64,000 bases of DNA from Actinomadura livida (GCF_014648675.1 NZ_BMRO01000011.1:138239-202238), one strand, 5' to 3'. Positions 25,751-34,961 are shown, numbered from the stretch's first letter. The notes: generated by a model from the sequence alone, not told the origin. Numbers and translations: made by a program.

Positions 25751-27274
25751 ATGGAGGCGATCGCTCAGACGTCCTACGGGAAGGTCCGCGGCACCACACG
25801 GGACGGCGTCACCGCCTTCCTCGGCATCCCCTACGCCGCGCCGCCGTTCGGAGCGGACCGCTTCCGGGCGCCCCGCCCGCCCGAGCCGTGGGACGGCGTC
25901 CGCGACGCCGCCGAGTACGGGCCGACCGCGCCCAAGCCCGGCTACCCCCGGCCGTTCGACAAGCTCCTCCCCGACCCCGCGATTCCGGGGGAGGACTGCC
26001 TCAACCTCAACGTCTGGACGCCCTTCTTCGCGGGGGGTACAGGGGGGTCGTCCCCCCGGAACGACCCGGCGCCTGACCCGGGGGGCTCGGGCCTTCCGGT
26101 CATGGTGTGGATCCACGGCGGCGCCTTCCGCAACGGCTCCGGCGCCGTGCCGCTCTACAGCGGCCGCAACTTCGCCCGCGACGGCGCCGTCTGCGTGACG
26201 ATCAACTACCGGCTCGGCGTCGAGGGCTTCGCGAACCTCCCCGGCGCGCCGCTCAACCGCGGGCTGCTCGACCAGATCGCCGCGCTGGAGTGGGTCCGCG
26301 ACAACATCGCCGGCTTCGGCGGCGACCCGGACCGCGTCACGGTGTTCGGCGAGTCGGCCGGCGCGATGAGCGTCACCACGCTGCTGTCGCTCGACCTCGG
26401 GCTCTTCCGCCGCGCGGTCGCGCAGAGCGGCGCGGGCACCATCGCCCAGGACCCGTCGGACGCGCTGCTCGTCACCAAGGAGATGGCCGCCCGGCTCGGT
26501 GTCGAGGCGACCGCCGAGGCGTTCGCCGCGCTCGACCCGGCCGCGATCCTGCTCGTGCAGGCGGCCGTCGCCGCCGAGGTCGCGGCGCTGCCCGACCCCG
26601 GCCGCTGGGGCCGCACCACCGCCGCGGGCGGCATGTCGCTGACCCCGATCCTGGACGGCGAGCTGCTGACCCGCCGGCCCGAGGACGCCATCGCCGACGG
26701 CGCCGGACGGGACGTCGACCTGCTCATCGGCTACACGTCCGAGGAGTTCCGCTTCTTCCTGATGCCGACCGGCCTGGCGCGCGACCTCACCGACGAGCTC
26801 GTCGGCGCCGTCACCACCGGAATGGGCGTCCCGCCGGAACTTCCCGCCTCCTACCGCGCCCACCACCCGGACCAGACGCCCGGCGAGCTGATGGCGACGA
26901 TCATCACCGACCACCTGTTCCGCGTCCCCGCCCACCGGGCCGCCGCGGGGCACGCCGCGTCGGGCGGCACCGGCGGGACGTGGATGTACGAGTTCGCGTG
27001 GCGGTCGCCCGTGCACGACCTGGGCGCCTGCCACGCGCTGGAGCTGGGCTTCGTCTTCGACACCCTGGGCGAGGGCACCGAGGGCCTGGCCGGGCCGAAG
27101 CCTCCGCAGGCCCTCGCGGACCGCATGCACCGCGCCTGGACGGACTTCGCCGCCCACGGCGACCCGGGCTGGCGGCGGTTCGACCCCTCCGCCCGCGCCG
27201 TGCAGGTCTTCGACGGCCCCGCGGACGAGGTGGTCGAGGACCCGCACGCCGAAGACCGCCGCCTCTGGGGCTAA
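25751..27274 (+). CDS. Type B carboxylesterase
   Basis: 507 residues, no signal peptide. Family marks: FLGIPYAAPPFGADRF near residue 23, GEDCLNLNVW near 80, the oxyanion HGGAF near 123, and the nucleophile elbow VFGESAGAMS near 199. The acidic residue follows in the GYTSEEFRFF region and the His near DLGACHALELGFVF. It hydrolyses carboxylic esters; substrate unknown. The loop after NVWTPFF (residues 93-115) contains a G-run palindrome, translated as GGTGGSSPRND. Family members have a shorter loop at this place, so it looks like an in-frame insertion. Confidence 0.9.
   Translation: MEAIAQTSYGKVRGTTRDGVTAFLGIPYAAPPFGADRFRAPRPPEPWDGVRDAAEYGPTAPKPGYPRPFDKLLPDPAIPGEDCLNLNVWTPFFAGGTGGSSPRNDPAPDPGGSGLPVMVWIHGGAFRNGSGAVPLYSGRNFARDGAVCVTINYRLGVEGFANLPGAPLNRGLLDQIAALEWVRDNIAGFGGDPDRVTVFGESAGAMSVTTLLSLDLGLFRRAVAQSGAGTIAQDPSDALLVTKEMAARLGVEATAEAFAALDPAAILLVQAAVAAEVAALPDPGRWGRTTAAGGMSLTPILDGELLTRRPEDAIADGAGRDVDLLIGYTSEEFRFFLMPTGLARDLTDELVGAVTTGMGVPPELPASYRAHHPDQTPGELMATIITDHLFRVPAHRAAAGHAASGGTGGTWMYEFAWRSPVHDLGACHALELGFVFDTLGEGTEGLAGPKPPQALADRMHRAWTDFAAHGDPGWRRFDPSARAVQVFDGPADEVVEDPHAEDRRLWG
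26031..26059 (-). repeat. Dispersed G-run palindrome inside the carboxylesterase
   Basis: CGGGGGGTACA then GGGGGG-TCGT-CCCCCC (26042-26057). It has the same layout as the copies at 37921 and 49046 and is read in frame through a surface-loop region. Confidence 0.65.
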
Positions 27275-27284
27275 CGCACTCCCA

Positions 27285-27319
27285 CCGGGTCCGCGGGTTT
27301 CGTCGACCTGCGGGCCCGG
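27285..27319. terminator. Hairpin between convergent genes
   Basis: CCGGGTCCGC (27285-27294) pairs with GCGGGCCCGG (27310-27319), nine of ten bases plus a G-T pair. It lies between the esterase stop and the stop of the small membrane protein, so it may serve both strands. Confidence 0.5.
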
Positions 27320-27338
27320 GGGACGTTCGTCGGGCGTG

Positions 27339-27530
27339 TCAGCTGCCGAGGCGCTTGCGGCCCTGGGCGCGCACGCGCTTGCGCTGCGACGGGTCGAGCA
27401 TCAGGTACCCGACGAGCGGCGCCCCGAGGACGCCGAGGATGATCAGCGCGGTCAGCCACCACGGGAAGATGAACAGGGTCAGGAAGCCGACGACGACTCC
27501 GCCGATCACGAACTTTGTCTGGGTCGACAT
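27339..27530 (-). CDS. Small two-helix membrane protein
   Basis: 63 residues from ATG 27530, which has GGAGGTACC just upstream; the longer open frame to 27593 is not supported. The sequence has two hydrophobic helices, FVIGGVVVGFLTLFIF and TALIILGVLGAPLVGYL, joined by PWW, then a basic tail SQRKRVRAQGRKR. That topology places the tail in the cytoplasm. I do not recognise the family. Small basic-tailed membrane proteins like this are common orphans in actinobacteria. It lies downstream of hisN on the same strand but 170 bases away. Confidence 0.65.
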   Translation of the reverse strand: MSTQTKFVIGGVVVGFLTLFIFPWWLTALIILGVLGAPLVGYLMLDPSQRKRVRAQGRKRLGS

Positions 27531-27699
27531 CTGGTACCTCCGTTTACGGGCCGCCCGATCTGTACAACGGCCGCCGGGCGACCGCTGTTCCACGATATGT
27601 CGCGAGTCCCCCGGATGGCCACAGTGAAGTGTCCCCGCAGGCAGCGGGTTCGATCCTCGCAGCCGTGTCGATCAGCCGTGTCGATCAGCCGCGCCGGGC

Positions 27700-28503
27700 T
27701 CAGATGCGCAGGGAGAGCTGACCGCCGCCCAGCGTCCGCAGGACGTCTGCGTGCAGGCGGCCGTTGGTGCACACGACGCTGCCGCCGTCCGGGCCGGGCA
27801 CCCCGGACAGGTCGGTGAACATGCCGCCGGCCTCCTCCACGATGACCTGGAGCGCGGCGAGGTCCCACAGCGACACCTCGGGCTCGGCCGACACGTCGAC
27901 GACCCCTTCGGCGACCATCATGTGGGACCAGAAGTCGCCGAACGCCCGCGTCCGCCACACCGACCGGGTCAGGTGGAGGAAGCGGTCGAGGCGCCCCTGC
28001 TCCTCCCAGCCGCTGAGGCTGGAGAAGGACAGTGAGGCGTCCGACAGGTCCGTCACCGACGAGACGTTCATCCTGGTGGCGCGGGTCAGGCTGCGGCCCG
28101 TCCAGGCGCCGCCGCCGCGGGCGCCCCACCAGCGCCTGTTCAGGGCGGGCGCCGACACCACCCCGACGACGACCTCGTCGTTCTCCATCAGCGCGATCAG
28201 CGTCGCCCAGACGGGCACGCCCCGCACGAAGTTCTTCGTCGCGTCGATCGGGTCGATGATCCAGCAGCGGTTCCCGTACCCGGTCCTGCCGTACTCCTCG
28301 CCGAGCACCGCGTCCCGCGGGCGGGCCCGCTTCAGCGTGCCGCGGATCTGCTCCTCGACGCTCCGGTCCGCGTCGCTGACCGGGGTCAGGTCCGGCTTGG
28401 TCTCGATGTCGAGATCGAGGGCGCGGAAACGCCTGCTCGTGATGTCGTCGGCCCCGTCCGCCAGCACATGCGCGAGACGCAGGTCATCGGAATAGCCCGC
28501 CAC
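27700..28503 (-). CDS. hisN: Histidinol-phosphatase, inositol monophosphatase family
   Basis: 267 residues from GTG 28503, the usual length for actinobacterial HisN; GTG 28527 is also possible. It hydrolyses histidinol phosphate in histidine synthesis with Mg. Metal-site motifs: VLGEEYG near residue 71, WIIDPIDATKNFVRG near 85 (the DPxD core) and the late WDLAALQVIVEEAGG near 219. The N-terminal SDDLRLAHVLAD is typical of HisN rather than SuhB. It is divergent from a coiled-coil protein gene. No other his gene is in view. Confidence 0.88.
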   Translation of the reverse strand: MAGYSDDLRLAHVLADGADDITSRRFRALDLDIETKPDLTPVSDADRSVEEQIRGTLKRARPRDAVLGEEYGRTGYGNRCWIIDPIDATKNFVRGVPVWATLIALMENDEVVVGVVSAPALNRRWWGARGGGAWTGRSLTRATRMNVSSVTDLSDASLSFSSLSGWEEQGRLDRFLHLTRSVWRTRAFGDFWSHMMVAEGVVDVSAEPEVSLWDLAALQVIVEEAGGMFTDLSGVPGPDGGSVVCTNGRLHADVLRTLGGGQLSLRI

Positions 28504-28630
28504 GGCGTGCAACGCTACCCTGATCACTCGTTCCGCAGACACACGTACCCGCGCAGTTACGGGCTTTTCGGTCGGCCGGTCGGGGCGCGCCGGGCGGAGC
28601 GGGCCGTGCCGGGGGCGCGGTGGTGGCAGC

Positions 28631-29491
28631 ATGGGGGCCATGCCGCACGACCTTCCCGAGTGGGTGGCCGAGCTGACCGACCCGCGCAGGGCCGGGACGC
28701 TCGACGAGCTCGCCGACCGCCTCGTCCCGCTGGCCGAGCACGCCATCGACGTCTCCCGCCGGCTGCAGGCGCAGCTGAACGAGCTGAACGACCCGTTCAA
28801 GCGGGAGGCGCTCTACGGGCGGGTGGAGCGCCTGAAGGCCCGCGCGGGCGAGGCGCTCGACGAGATCACGGCGGAGATCGCCGCGTCGGGCGAGCAGCGC
28901 ATCGAGCGGGTCTGGGCGGACTGGGCCGGCCGCGCGGGGCCCGGCGACCACGGCGAGCGGAAGCGCGAGCTGCAGCGCCGGCTGGACCGCGACATCGTCC
29001 CCGTGCTGTCCAGGCGGCAGCGGGACGTCGCCGAGCGGGTCGCCGAGCGCACCTCCGGGGCGCTGGAGGAGGCGACGCAGACGCTGCTGACGCGGGTGGA
29101 GCAGCTCGCCAAGGCCGTCACCGACCTGATCCACGACGTGCTGCCGCTCGCCCGGGAGGGGCTGATGCTGGCCAGCCGCATCTCGGCCCTGTCGAGCCAG
29201 GCGCGGAAGGCGGGCCGCGGACCGATCCCGGACGAGCTGAAGGACGCCGCGGCCGAGACGTCGCACGCGTTCGACGAGGCCGTCGCGCGGCTGGAGCTGG
29301 AGTGGGCGGCGCTCGGCGCCAGGTCCGCGAGCGTCCGGGCGGCGCTGCGGGGCGCGGAGGAGAGCGCGTTCAGCATGGTCACCGAGGAGATGACCCGGTG
29401 CGTCGAGGAGCTCGCGCCCGAGCACGTCAAGGCGCTCAACGAGGCCGAGGCGCGGGCGCGCAGCCTGTTCGAGGAGCCCTCGAAGGGCTAG
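28631..29491 (+). CDS. Hypothetical helical protein, coiled-coil-like
   Basis: 286 residues, no signal peptide or membrane segment, almost entirely Ala/Glu/Arg/Leu-rich. The heptad-like helices include AEHAIDVSRRLQAQLNEL and RVERLKARAGEALDEI. Two longer hydrophobic patches around LIHDVLPLAREGLMLASRI might pack against a membrane or partner. I do not recognise a domain. A second ATG at 28640 is possible; neither has a strong ribosome binding site. It sits between hisN (divergent) and an FAD oxidoreductase (convergent), so its neighbours say little about function. Confidence 0.7.
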   Translation: MGAMPHDLPEWVAELTDPRRAGTLDELADRLVPLAEHAIDVSRRLQAQLNELNDPFKREALYGRVERLKARAGEALDEITAEIAASGEQRIERVWADWAGRAGPGDHGERKRELQRRLDRDIVPVLSRRQRDVAERVAERTSGALEEATQTLLTRVEQLAKAVTDLIHDVLPLAREGLMLASRISALSSQARKAGRGPIPDELKDAAAETSHAFDEAVARLELEWAALGARSASVRAALRGAEESAFSMVTEEMTRCVEELAPEHVKALNEAEARARSLFEEPSKG

Positions 29492-29506
29492 TCGGCCGGC
29501 CGGGGG

Positions 29507-31015
29507 TCAGAGCGCCTGCGGGAAGCGGAACAGCCGTCCCGGGTCGTGCGCGGCCTTGACCTTGCGCAGGCGGCCGAGGTTGGGGCCGTAGTAGGCGCCG
29601 GCCCAGTCTCTGAGGTCGGGGTCGACGTAGTTCACGTAGGCGGTGCCGCGCATGTAGGGCTCCATCGACGCGTGCGTTGCGCGGAGCCAGCCCGTGTCGG
29701 GCGCCAGGTACTGGACGCAGAACAGGCCCTTGCGGTGGGGGAAGGCCGTTTCGCCCGGCCCTACGCGCGCTATCGCGCCGCCCATGGCGTCCATGAGCGC
29801 CGAGCGGTTCGCGACGTCGTTGCCCTGCTCGAAGCGGGCGAACAGGGTGCTGATCGCGTCATCGGGCAGGGGTTTGTAGGCGAGGTGGGACTTTCCGGCG
29901 TAGTCGGTCCTGGGGAAGTTCCCGCCCGGCCGCTGGCCGGGGAGGCTGCCCTGCGCGTGGCACTGCTCGACGGTCTGGCCCGCGCAGCCGCCCAGGAACT
30001 TCATCGCGTCCAGGAACGGACGGGACCGGGCGTCCGACGAGTCCGGGTCGGCGCCGATCGCGGCCGTCAGCCTGTCCATGTGGGCGCCGGCGTCCGCGAG
30101 CGCGACCCCGATGACCTCGATGGTCGGCGTCCCCGTGCCGGGGCCGGTGTCGAGGTGCAGGCTCGTCCAGACCTCGTCGGGTGCGGCCGGGGCCCAGCGC
30201 TGCCAGCCGCGGACCACCGCGGCGGCCCGCGCCCAGGGCCAGCGCAGGGAGAACGGCGTGACGTCCCCGGCCTCGTGCGTCCGGTACGTGAACGAGACCG
30301 CGACGCCGAAGTTGCCGCCGCCCCCGCCCCGGCACGCCCAGAACAGGTCGGCGTTCTCCTCCCGGTTGCAGTTCAGGATCCGCCCGTCCGCCGTGACGAG
30401 CCGCACCGACTCCAGGGCGTCGCAGGACAGCCCGTACGCGCGGGACGTCACGCCGAGCCCGCCGCCCAGCGTCAGGCCGGCCACGCCGACCGTGGGGCAG
30501 CTGCCCGAAGGGACGCTCACGCCCGCACTGGCGAGCTCGCCGTACAGGTCGATGAGCCGTGTCCCCGCGCCGACGACCGCGCGGCCGCCGTCGCGTCGAA
30601 CCGCGTCCATGGGGGAGACGTCGATGACGAGTCCGGTGCCCGTCGACCAGCCCGCGTAGCTGTGCCCGCCGCTGCGCACCGCGCACGCCATCCCCTGCAA
30701 CGTCGCGAACGCGATGCATTCGGCGACGTCCTGAGGGGTCTCGCAGTACGCGATGCCCGCCGGTTCGACGTCGTCGTAGCGCGGGATGTACAGCCGCCGG
30801 GCGCGGTCGTAGGCGGCGTCGGACGGGCGGATCAGGCGGCCGTCCAGGCCGCGGGCGAGGGCGTTCCAGTCGGCCGGGCCGGTCGGGCGGGGCCGGGACG
30901 GCCGGCCGCCGGTCGCGGGCGGTTCCCCGCCGGAGCAGCCGGCGGCGGCCAGGCCGCCGAGGAGCGCCGCCCTGAGCGCCGCCCGCCGGCCGATGCGCCC
31001 GGCCCCGCTTGTCAG
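29507..31015 (-). CDS. Secreted FAD-binding (PCMH/BBE type) oxidoreductase, Tat lipoprotein-like
   Basis: About 502 residues. The N-terminus GRIGRRAALRAALLGGLAAAGC joins an RR motif to a lipobox, suggesting Tat export and lipid anchoring. The PCMH FAD domain has AVRSGGHSYAGWSTG (His for covalent FAD) and GVAGLTLGGGLGVTSR. The C-terminal BBE motif YVNYVDPDLRDWAGAYYG follows. Such enzymes oxidise sugars, alcohols or alkaloids; substrate unknown. No ATG, GTG or TTG sits at the right place. A CTG at 31015 overlapping the kinase stop as CTGA, with CGGAG six bases upstream, is the best start. It is therefore coupled to the kinase gene. Confidence 0.82.
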   Translation of the reverse strand: MTSGAGRIGRRAALRAALLGGLAAAGCSGGEPPATGGRPSRPRPTGPADWNALARGLDGRLIRPSDAAYDRARRLYIPRYDDVEPAGIAYCETPQDVAECIAFATLQGMACAVRSGGHSYAGWSTGTGLVIDVSPMDAVRRDGGRAVVGAGTRLIDLYGELASAGVSVPSGSCPTVGVAGLTLGGGLGVTSRAYGLSCDALESVRLVTADGRILNCNREENADLFWACRGGGGGNFGVAVSFTYRTHEAGDVTPFSLRWPWARAAAVVRGWQRWAPAAPDEVWTSLHLDTGPGTGTPTIEVIGVALADAGAHMDRLTAAIGADPDSSDARSRPFLDAMKFLGGCAGQTVEQCHAQGSLPGQRPGGNFPRTDYAGKSHLAYKPLPDDAISTLFARFEQGNDVANRSALMDAMGGAIARVGPGETAFPHRKGLFCVQYLAPDTGWLRATHASMEPYMRGTAYVNYVDPDLRDWAGAYYGPNLGRLRKVKAAHDPGRLFRFPQAL

Positions 31016-32583
31016 GACGGGCTCCGCAGCGTCTTGAGGATGGTCTCGTAGTAGGGCACGCCCGCGTCCCAGTGCTTCTGGTCGCCGATCAGGACGGCCT
31101 GGTAGACGGCGCCGCCGAGCTCGAAGACCCGCACCCGCACGCGGCCGGGGATGCCGTCCCTGGTGAAGGTGAACTGCAGCTCGGCCGCCTGACCGCCCTG
31201 GTATGGGACGTCGCGCTTGAAGCTCTCCTGCTTGTAGCCGGGGTAGTCCGGGTCGTTCCGCATCTTGCGCGCCGCGTCCGCGAGGCCGTCCGCCAGATCG
31301 CCCTGGGGAGTGGAGGCGACGCGCTGGATGCTCACCCCGCGCTTGACCCCCTGGGCCGGGTCGGTGAACGTCACGTCGTCGCCGGAGCCGTCCTCCTCCC
31401 AGCCCTCGGGGACGGCCGCGACGAACGCCGACCCCCGGTACGGGCGGTACCCGTCGGGCACGCCGCCGACCTGCGAGGAGGGGGAGGAGGAGGTCGTCTC
31501 GCCGGCCCGGTTCTCGTTTCCGGAAGGCCCTTGTGAGACGAAGACCACGATCGTGACGACGGCGGCGGCCAGCGCGGCCGCGAAGACCCCCGCCGGGACG
31601 ATCAGCTGCCACGGCGGGCGCCGGCGCGGAGCGCGGACGGGCGGCCCGGTGGGGGGCACGGTCGGCGGTCCGACGGGCGGCTCGACGGTCGGCGCGGCGG
31701 GTGGGGGCTGCAGCGTCACGTCGCGCGGCCCCGGGCCGGGCGGCGCGAACGCGGGCGGCTCGGGCGGCCGGGACACCGCTCCGTGCGCGACCTGGCGCAG
31801 CAGGCGCCCGGCCTCGCCGGGGCCCATGCGCTGTTCCGGGTCCTTGCGGAGGAGGCCCTGGAGCACCGGGGTCAGCGGCCCGGCGCGCTCGATCGGGTCC
31901 GGGTCGTCGGAGAGGACGGCGGCCATCACGCCCCACACGTCGGGCCGCTTGTACGGGGGGCGGCCCTCCACGGCCGCGTACAGGGTGGCGCCGAGGGACC
32001 ACAGGTCCGACGCCGGGGTGGCCTTCTGGTGGCGCGCCTGCTCGGGCGCCAGGTACGCGGGCGACCCGACGATCGCCCCGGCCTGCGTGAGCGTCTCGTC
32101 GCCCGCCACGGTCGCGATGCCGAAGTCGGTGAGGACGGCGCGGCCGGGCGGCAGCAGCACGTTCCCCGGCTTCACGTCGCGGTGCACGACCCCGGCGGCG
32201 TGCGCGGCGGTGAGCGCGTCCAGGAGGTCGGCGCCGATCGCGGCGGCCCGGTCCGGCGGCAGCGGCCCCTCCCGCGCGATGACCTTGTCGAGGGAATCGG
32301 CCCGGACGAGGCTCATCACGATCCAGGGCCGCCCGTCCTCCTCCACGACGTCGTGGACGGTCACGATCCCGGGGTGGTCGAGCCGCGCCGCGGACCTCGC
32401 CTCGCGGAACGTCCGGGCGTAGGTCCGCTCGACCTGCGCGTCGTCCAGGCCCTGCGGCAGGGACACCTCCTTGACCGCGACCTCCCGGCCGAGCGTGCGG
32501 TCGCGGGCCCGCCACACGGCCCCCATCCCGCCGCGTCCGAGCACCTCCAGGAGTTCGTAGCGCCCCGCCACCATCTGGACCAT
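31012..32583 (-). CDS. Serine/threonine protein kinase, membrane anchored
   Basis: 523 residues. The Hanks-type kinase domain spans 7-270: LGRGGMGAVWRARD (glycine loop), VAVKEVSLP (ATP lysine near 36), VVHRDVKPGNVLL (catalytic loop near 134), LTDFGIA (DFG), then GSPAYLAPEQ. A Pro-rich linker follows, then one membrane helix (LIVPAGVFAAALAAAVVTIV near 340). An extracellular domain of about 160 residues ends the protein: YRPYRGSAFVAAVPEGWEE and a C-terminal YYETILKTLRSPS. It lacks PASTA repeats, so it is not PknB. Its last bases overlap the start of the FAD oxidoreductase. Confidence 0.92.
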   Translation of the reverse strand: MVQMVAGRYELLEVLGRGGMGAVWRARDRTLGREVAVKEVSLPQGLDDAQVERTYARTFREARSAARLDHPGIVTVHDVVEEDGRPWIVMSLVRADSLDKVIAREGPLPPDRAAAIGADLLDALTAAHAAGVVHRDVKPGNVLLPPGRAVLTDFGIATVAGDETLTQAGAIVGSPAYLAPEQARHQKATPASDLWSLGATLYAAVEGRPPYKRPDVWGVMAAVLSDDPDPIERAGPLTPVLQGLLRKDPEQRMGPGEAGRLLRQVAHGAVSRPPEPPAFAPPGPGPRDVTLQPPPAAPTVEPPVGPPTVPPTGPPVRAPRRRPPWQLIVPAGVFAAALAAAVVTIVVFVSQGPSGNENRAGETTSSSPSSQVGGVPDGYRPYRGSAFVAAVPEGWEEDGSGDDVTFTDPAQGVKRGVSIQRVASTPQGDLADGLADAARKMRNDPDYPGYKQESFKRDVPYQGGQAAELQFTFTRDGIPGRVRVRVFELGGAVYQAVLIGDQKHWDAGVPYYETILKTLRSPS

Positions 32584-32623
32584 GGGGCAAGACGATACCG
32601 ACGCATCGCCCGGAGTTTCCGGC

Positions 32624-33673
32624 CTATTCGGGCTCTCCCTCCCGGCTGGCGAGCAGCCGCCGCAGCGAGTCCAGCCGGGCCCGGCTGGCGTGCCCGTCGT
32701 CCACCCAGGCGTCGAGACCGCAGTTCTCCTGGAGATGGTCGCAATGCGGCGGGCACCGCTCGGCCGCGCCCTCCGCGAGGTCCTCGAACGCGTTGATCAC
32801 GTGCGCGGGGTCGACGTGCGCGAGCCCGAAGCTCCGCACGCCGGGGGTGTCGATGATCCAGCCGTCGCCGCCGGGCAGCTCCAGCGCGATCGCCGACGAC
32901 GAGGTGTGCCGGCCGCGGCCGGTGACCGCGTTGACGTGGCTGACCGCCCGCTCGGCGTCCGGGACGAGCGCGTTCACCAGCGTCGACTTGCCGACGCCCG
33001 AGTGCCCGACGAGCACGCTCATGCGGCCGGACAGGTGGCCGCGCAGCTCGTCCAGGCCCGCGTCCCCCCCGCCGTCCTCCGCACCGTCCAGCCCGCCGTC
33101 CTCGCCGCGGCGCGTCACGACGTACGGGACGCCGAGCGGCGCGTACTCGGCGACCAGCGGCTCGGCGTCGGCGAGGTCGGCCTTGGTGAGGCAGAGCAGC
33201 GGGTCCATCCCGGCGTCGTAGGCGGCGACGAGCTGCCGGTCGATCATGCGGGGGCGGGGCTCGGGGTCGGCGAGGGCCGTCACGATCACGAGCTGGTCGG
33301 CGTTCGCGACGATGATCCGCTCGAACGGGTCGGTGTCGTCGGCGGTCCGGCGCAGCGACGACCGGCGCGGCTCGACGCGGACGATGCGGGCCAGGGTGTC
33401 GGGCTCGCCGGACACGTCGCCGACGAGGGCCACCCGGTCGCCCACGACGACGCCCTTGCGGCCCAGCTCGCGGGCGCGCATCGCGGTGACGCCGCGCTCG
33501 TCGTCGGTGCCCGGGTCCACCAGGCAGCGGTACCGGCCCCGGTCCACCGCGATCACGAACCCGGGGGAGGCGTCGTCGTGCGCGGGACGGCGGCGGGTGC
33601 GCGGACGCGACCCGCGGCGTCCGGGCCGGACCCGGACGTCGTCCTCGTCGTAGTCGTGCGTTCTTCTGGCCAG
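32624..33673 (-). CDS. rsgA: Ribosome biogenesis GTPase RsgA
   Basis: 349 residues. RsgA helps late maturation of the 30S subunit. An N-terminal OB fold is followed by a circularly permuted GTPase: NADQLVIVTALADPEPRPR, LTKADL (NKxD equivalent), GHSGVGKSTLVNALVP (P-loop) and DTPGVRSFGL. A zinc motif CPPHCDHLQENC comes near the end. The N-terminal RRTHDYDEDDVRVRPG resembles the conserved start of actinobacterial RsgA but lies upstream of the first GTG (33556). CTG 33673, with AGGGA eight bases upstream, would include it, so I prefer that start. It follows aroA by 16 bases. Confidence 0.88.
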   Translation of the reverse strand: MARRTHDYDEDDVRVRPGRRGSRPRTRRRPAHDDASPGFVIAVDRGRYRCLVDPGTDDERGVTAMRARELGRKGVVVGDRVALVGDVSGEPDTLARIVRVEPRRSSLRRTADDTDPFERIIVANADQLVIVTALADPEPRPRMIDRQLVAAYDAGMDPLLCLTKADLADAEPLVAEYAPLGVPYVVTRRGEDGGLDGAEDGGGDAGLDELRGHLSGRMSVLVGHSGVGKSTLVNALVPDAERAVSHVNAVTGRGRHTSSSAIALELPGGDGWIIDTPGVRSFGLAHVDPAHVINAFEDLAEGAAERCPPHCDHLQENCGLDAWVDDGHASRARLDSLRRLLASREGEPE

Positions 33674-33689
33674 TGGTCCGTCCCTGCCG

Positions 33690-34961
33690 TCAGGCGGGCG
33701 CCAGCATCGACGCCCACGACTCCGTGAAGTTCGGAAGAGTTTTGCCCACGGTGCCCGGATTCTCCACCTCGATACCGGTAACGGCCAGTCCGAGGACGGC
33801 CGCCGCCATCACCATCCGGTGGTCGTCGTAGGTGCGGAAGACGCCGCCGCGCAGCGGCCGCGGCCGGATCTCCAGCCCGTCCGGCAGCTCGCGGACGTCG
33901 CCGCCGAGCCCGTTGATCTCGGTGACCAGGGCCGCGAGCCGGTCGGTCTCGTGGCCGCGCAGGTGCGCGATGCCCGTCAGCCGGGACGGGGAGCCGGCGA
34001 GCGCGGCGACGGCCGTGAGCACCGGCGTCAGCTCCCCGACCTCGTGCAGGTCGGCGTCCAGCCCGGAGTACGCGCCGGAGCCGCGCACGGTCAGCCCGTC
34101 CGGGCCGTGGGACACCTCGGCGCCCATCGCGGCGAGCAGCCCGCGCAGCGCGTCGCCCGGCTGCGTCGTCTCGGCCGGCCAGTCCCGCACGGTGACGCGC
34201 CCGCCGGTGACCAGCGCCGCCCCCAGGAACTGGGCCGCGTTCGACAGGTCCGGCTCGATCGCCCACTCGCCGCCGCGTAGCGGGCCCGGTGCGACCCGCC
34301 ACAGGTTCCGCTCCGTCTCGACCACCGCGCCCGCCTGGCGCAGCATGTGCACCGTCATCGCCAGATGCGGCGCGGACGGCACGGGCGGCCCCTCGTGCCT
34401 GACCTCCACGCCCTTCTCGAAGCGCGGCGCGGCCAGCAGCAGGCCCGACACCAGCTGCGACGACCCGGACGCGTCGATCACCACCTGCCCGCCGTTGACC
34501 GACCCCGTCCCGTGCACGGTGAACGGCAGCGCGCCCCGCCCGCCGTCGTCGATGCGGGCGCCCAGGGCCCGCAGCGCGGTGATGATCGGGCCCATCGGCC
34601 GCTCCCGCGCCCGCGGGTCGCCGTCGATGGACACCTCGCCGGACGCGAGGGCCGCGACCGGCGGCAGGAACCGCATCACCGTCCCGGCGAGCCCCACGTC
34701 CGCGTGCGCGGGCCCGCGCAGCTCGCCCGGCCGGACCTCCCAGCCCGCGGCGTCCTCGGCGATCCCCGTGCCGAGCGCGCGGAGGGCATCGGCCATCAGC
34801 ACCGTGTCTCGGCTGCGCAGCGGGCGCGTGATGCGCGCGGGCGCGTCGGCGAGCGCGGCGAGGACCAGCGCCCGGTTCGTCATCGACTTCGAACCGGGCA
34901 GCGACACGGTCGCGTCCACGGGGGCAGGGGCGACCGGGGCGAGCCAATGCGGAGTGGGCAT
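33690..34961 (-). CDS. aroA: 3-phosphoshikimate 1-carboxyvinyltransferase (EPSP synthase)
   Basis: 423 residues, normal length. It joins PEP to shikimate-3-phosphate in aromatic amino acid synthesis. Marks: LPGSKSMTNRALVLAALAD (substrate lysine near 24), GLAGTVMRFLPPVAAL (the GTAMR-type PEP loop near 92), DASGSSQLVSGLLLAAPRF near 160, and the C-terminal RTYDDHRMVMAAAVLGL. The PEP loop GLAGTVMRF differs slightly from the bacterial GNAGTAMRP class and is usual for actinobacterial AroA. rsgA follows on the same strand 16 bases on, and the two genes are often paired in actinobacteria. Confidence 0.95.
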   Translation of the reverse strand: MPTPHWLAPVAPAPVDATVSLPGSKSMTNRALVLAALADAPARITRPLRSRDTVLMADALRALGTGIAEDAAGWEVRPGELRGPAHADVGLAGTVMRFLPPVAALASGEVSIDGDPRARERPMGPIITALRALGARIDDGGRGALPFTVHGTGSVNGGQVVIDASGSSQLVSGLLLAAPRFEKGVEVRHEGPPVPSAPHLAMTVHMLRQAGAVVETERNLWRVAPGPLRGGEWAIEPDLSNAAQFLGAALVTGGRVTVRDWPAETTQPGDALRGLLAAMGAEVSHGPDGLTVRGSGAYSGLDADLHEVGELTPVLTAVAALAGSPSRLTGIAHLRGHETDRLAALVTEINGLGGDVRELPDGLEIRPRPLRGGVFRTYDDHRMVMAAAVLGLAVTGIEVENPGTVGKTLPNFTESWASMLAPA

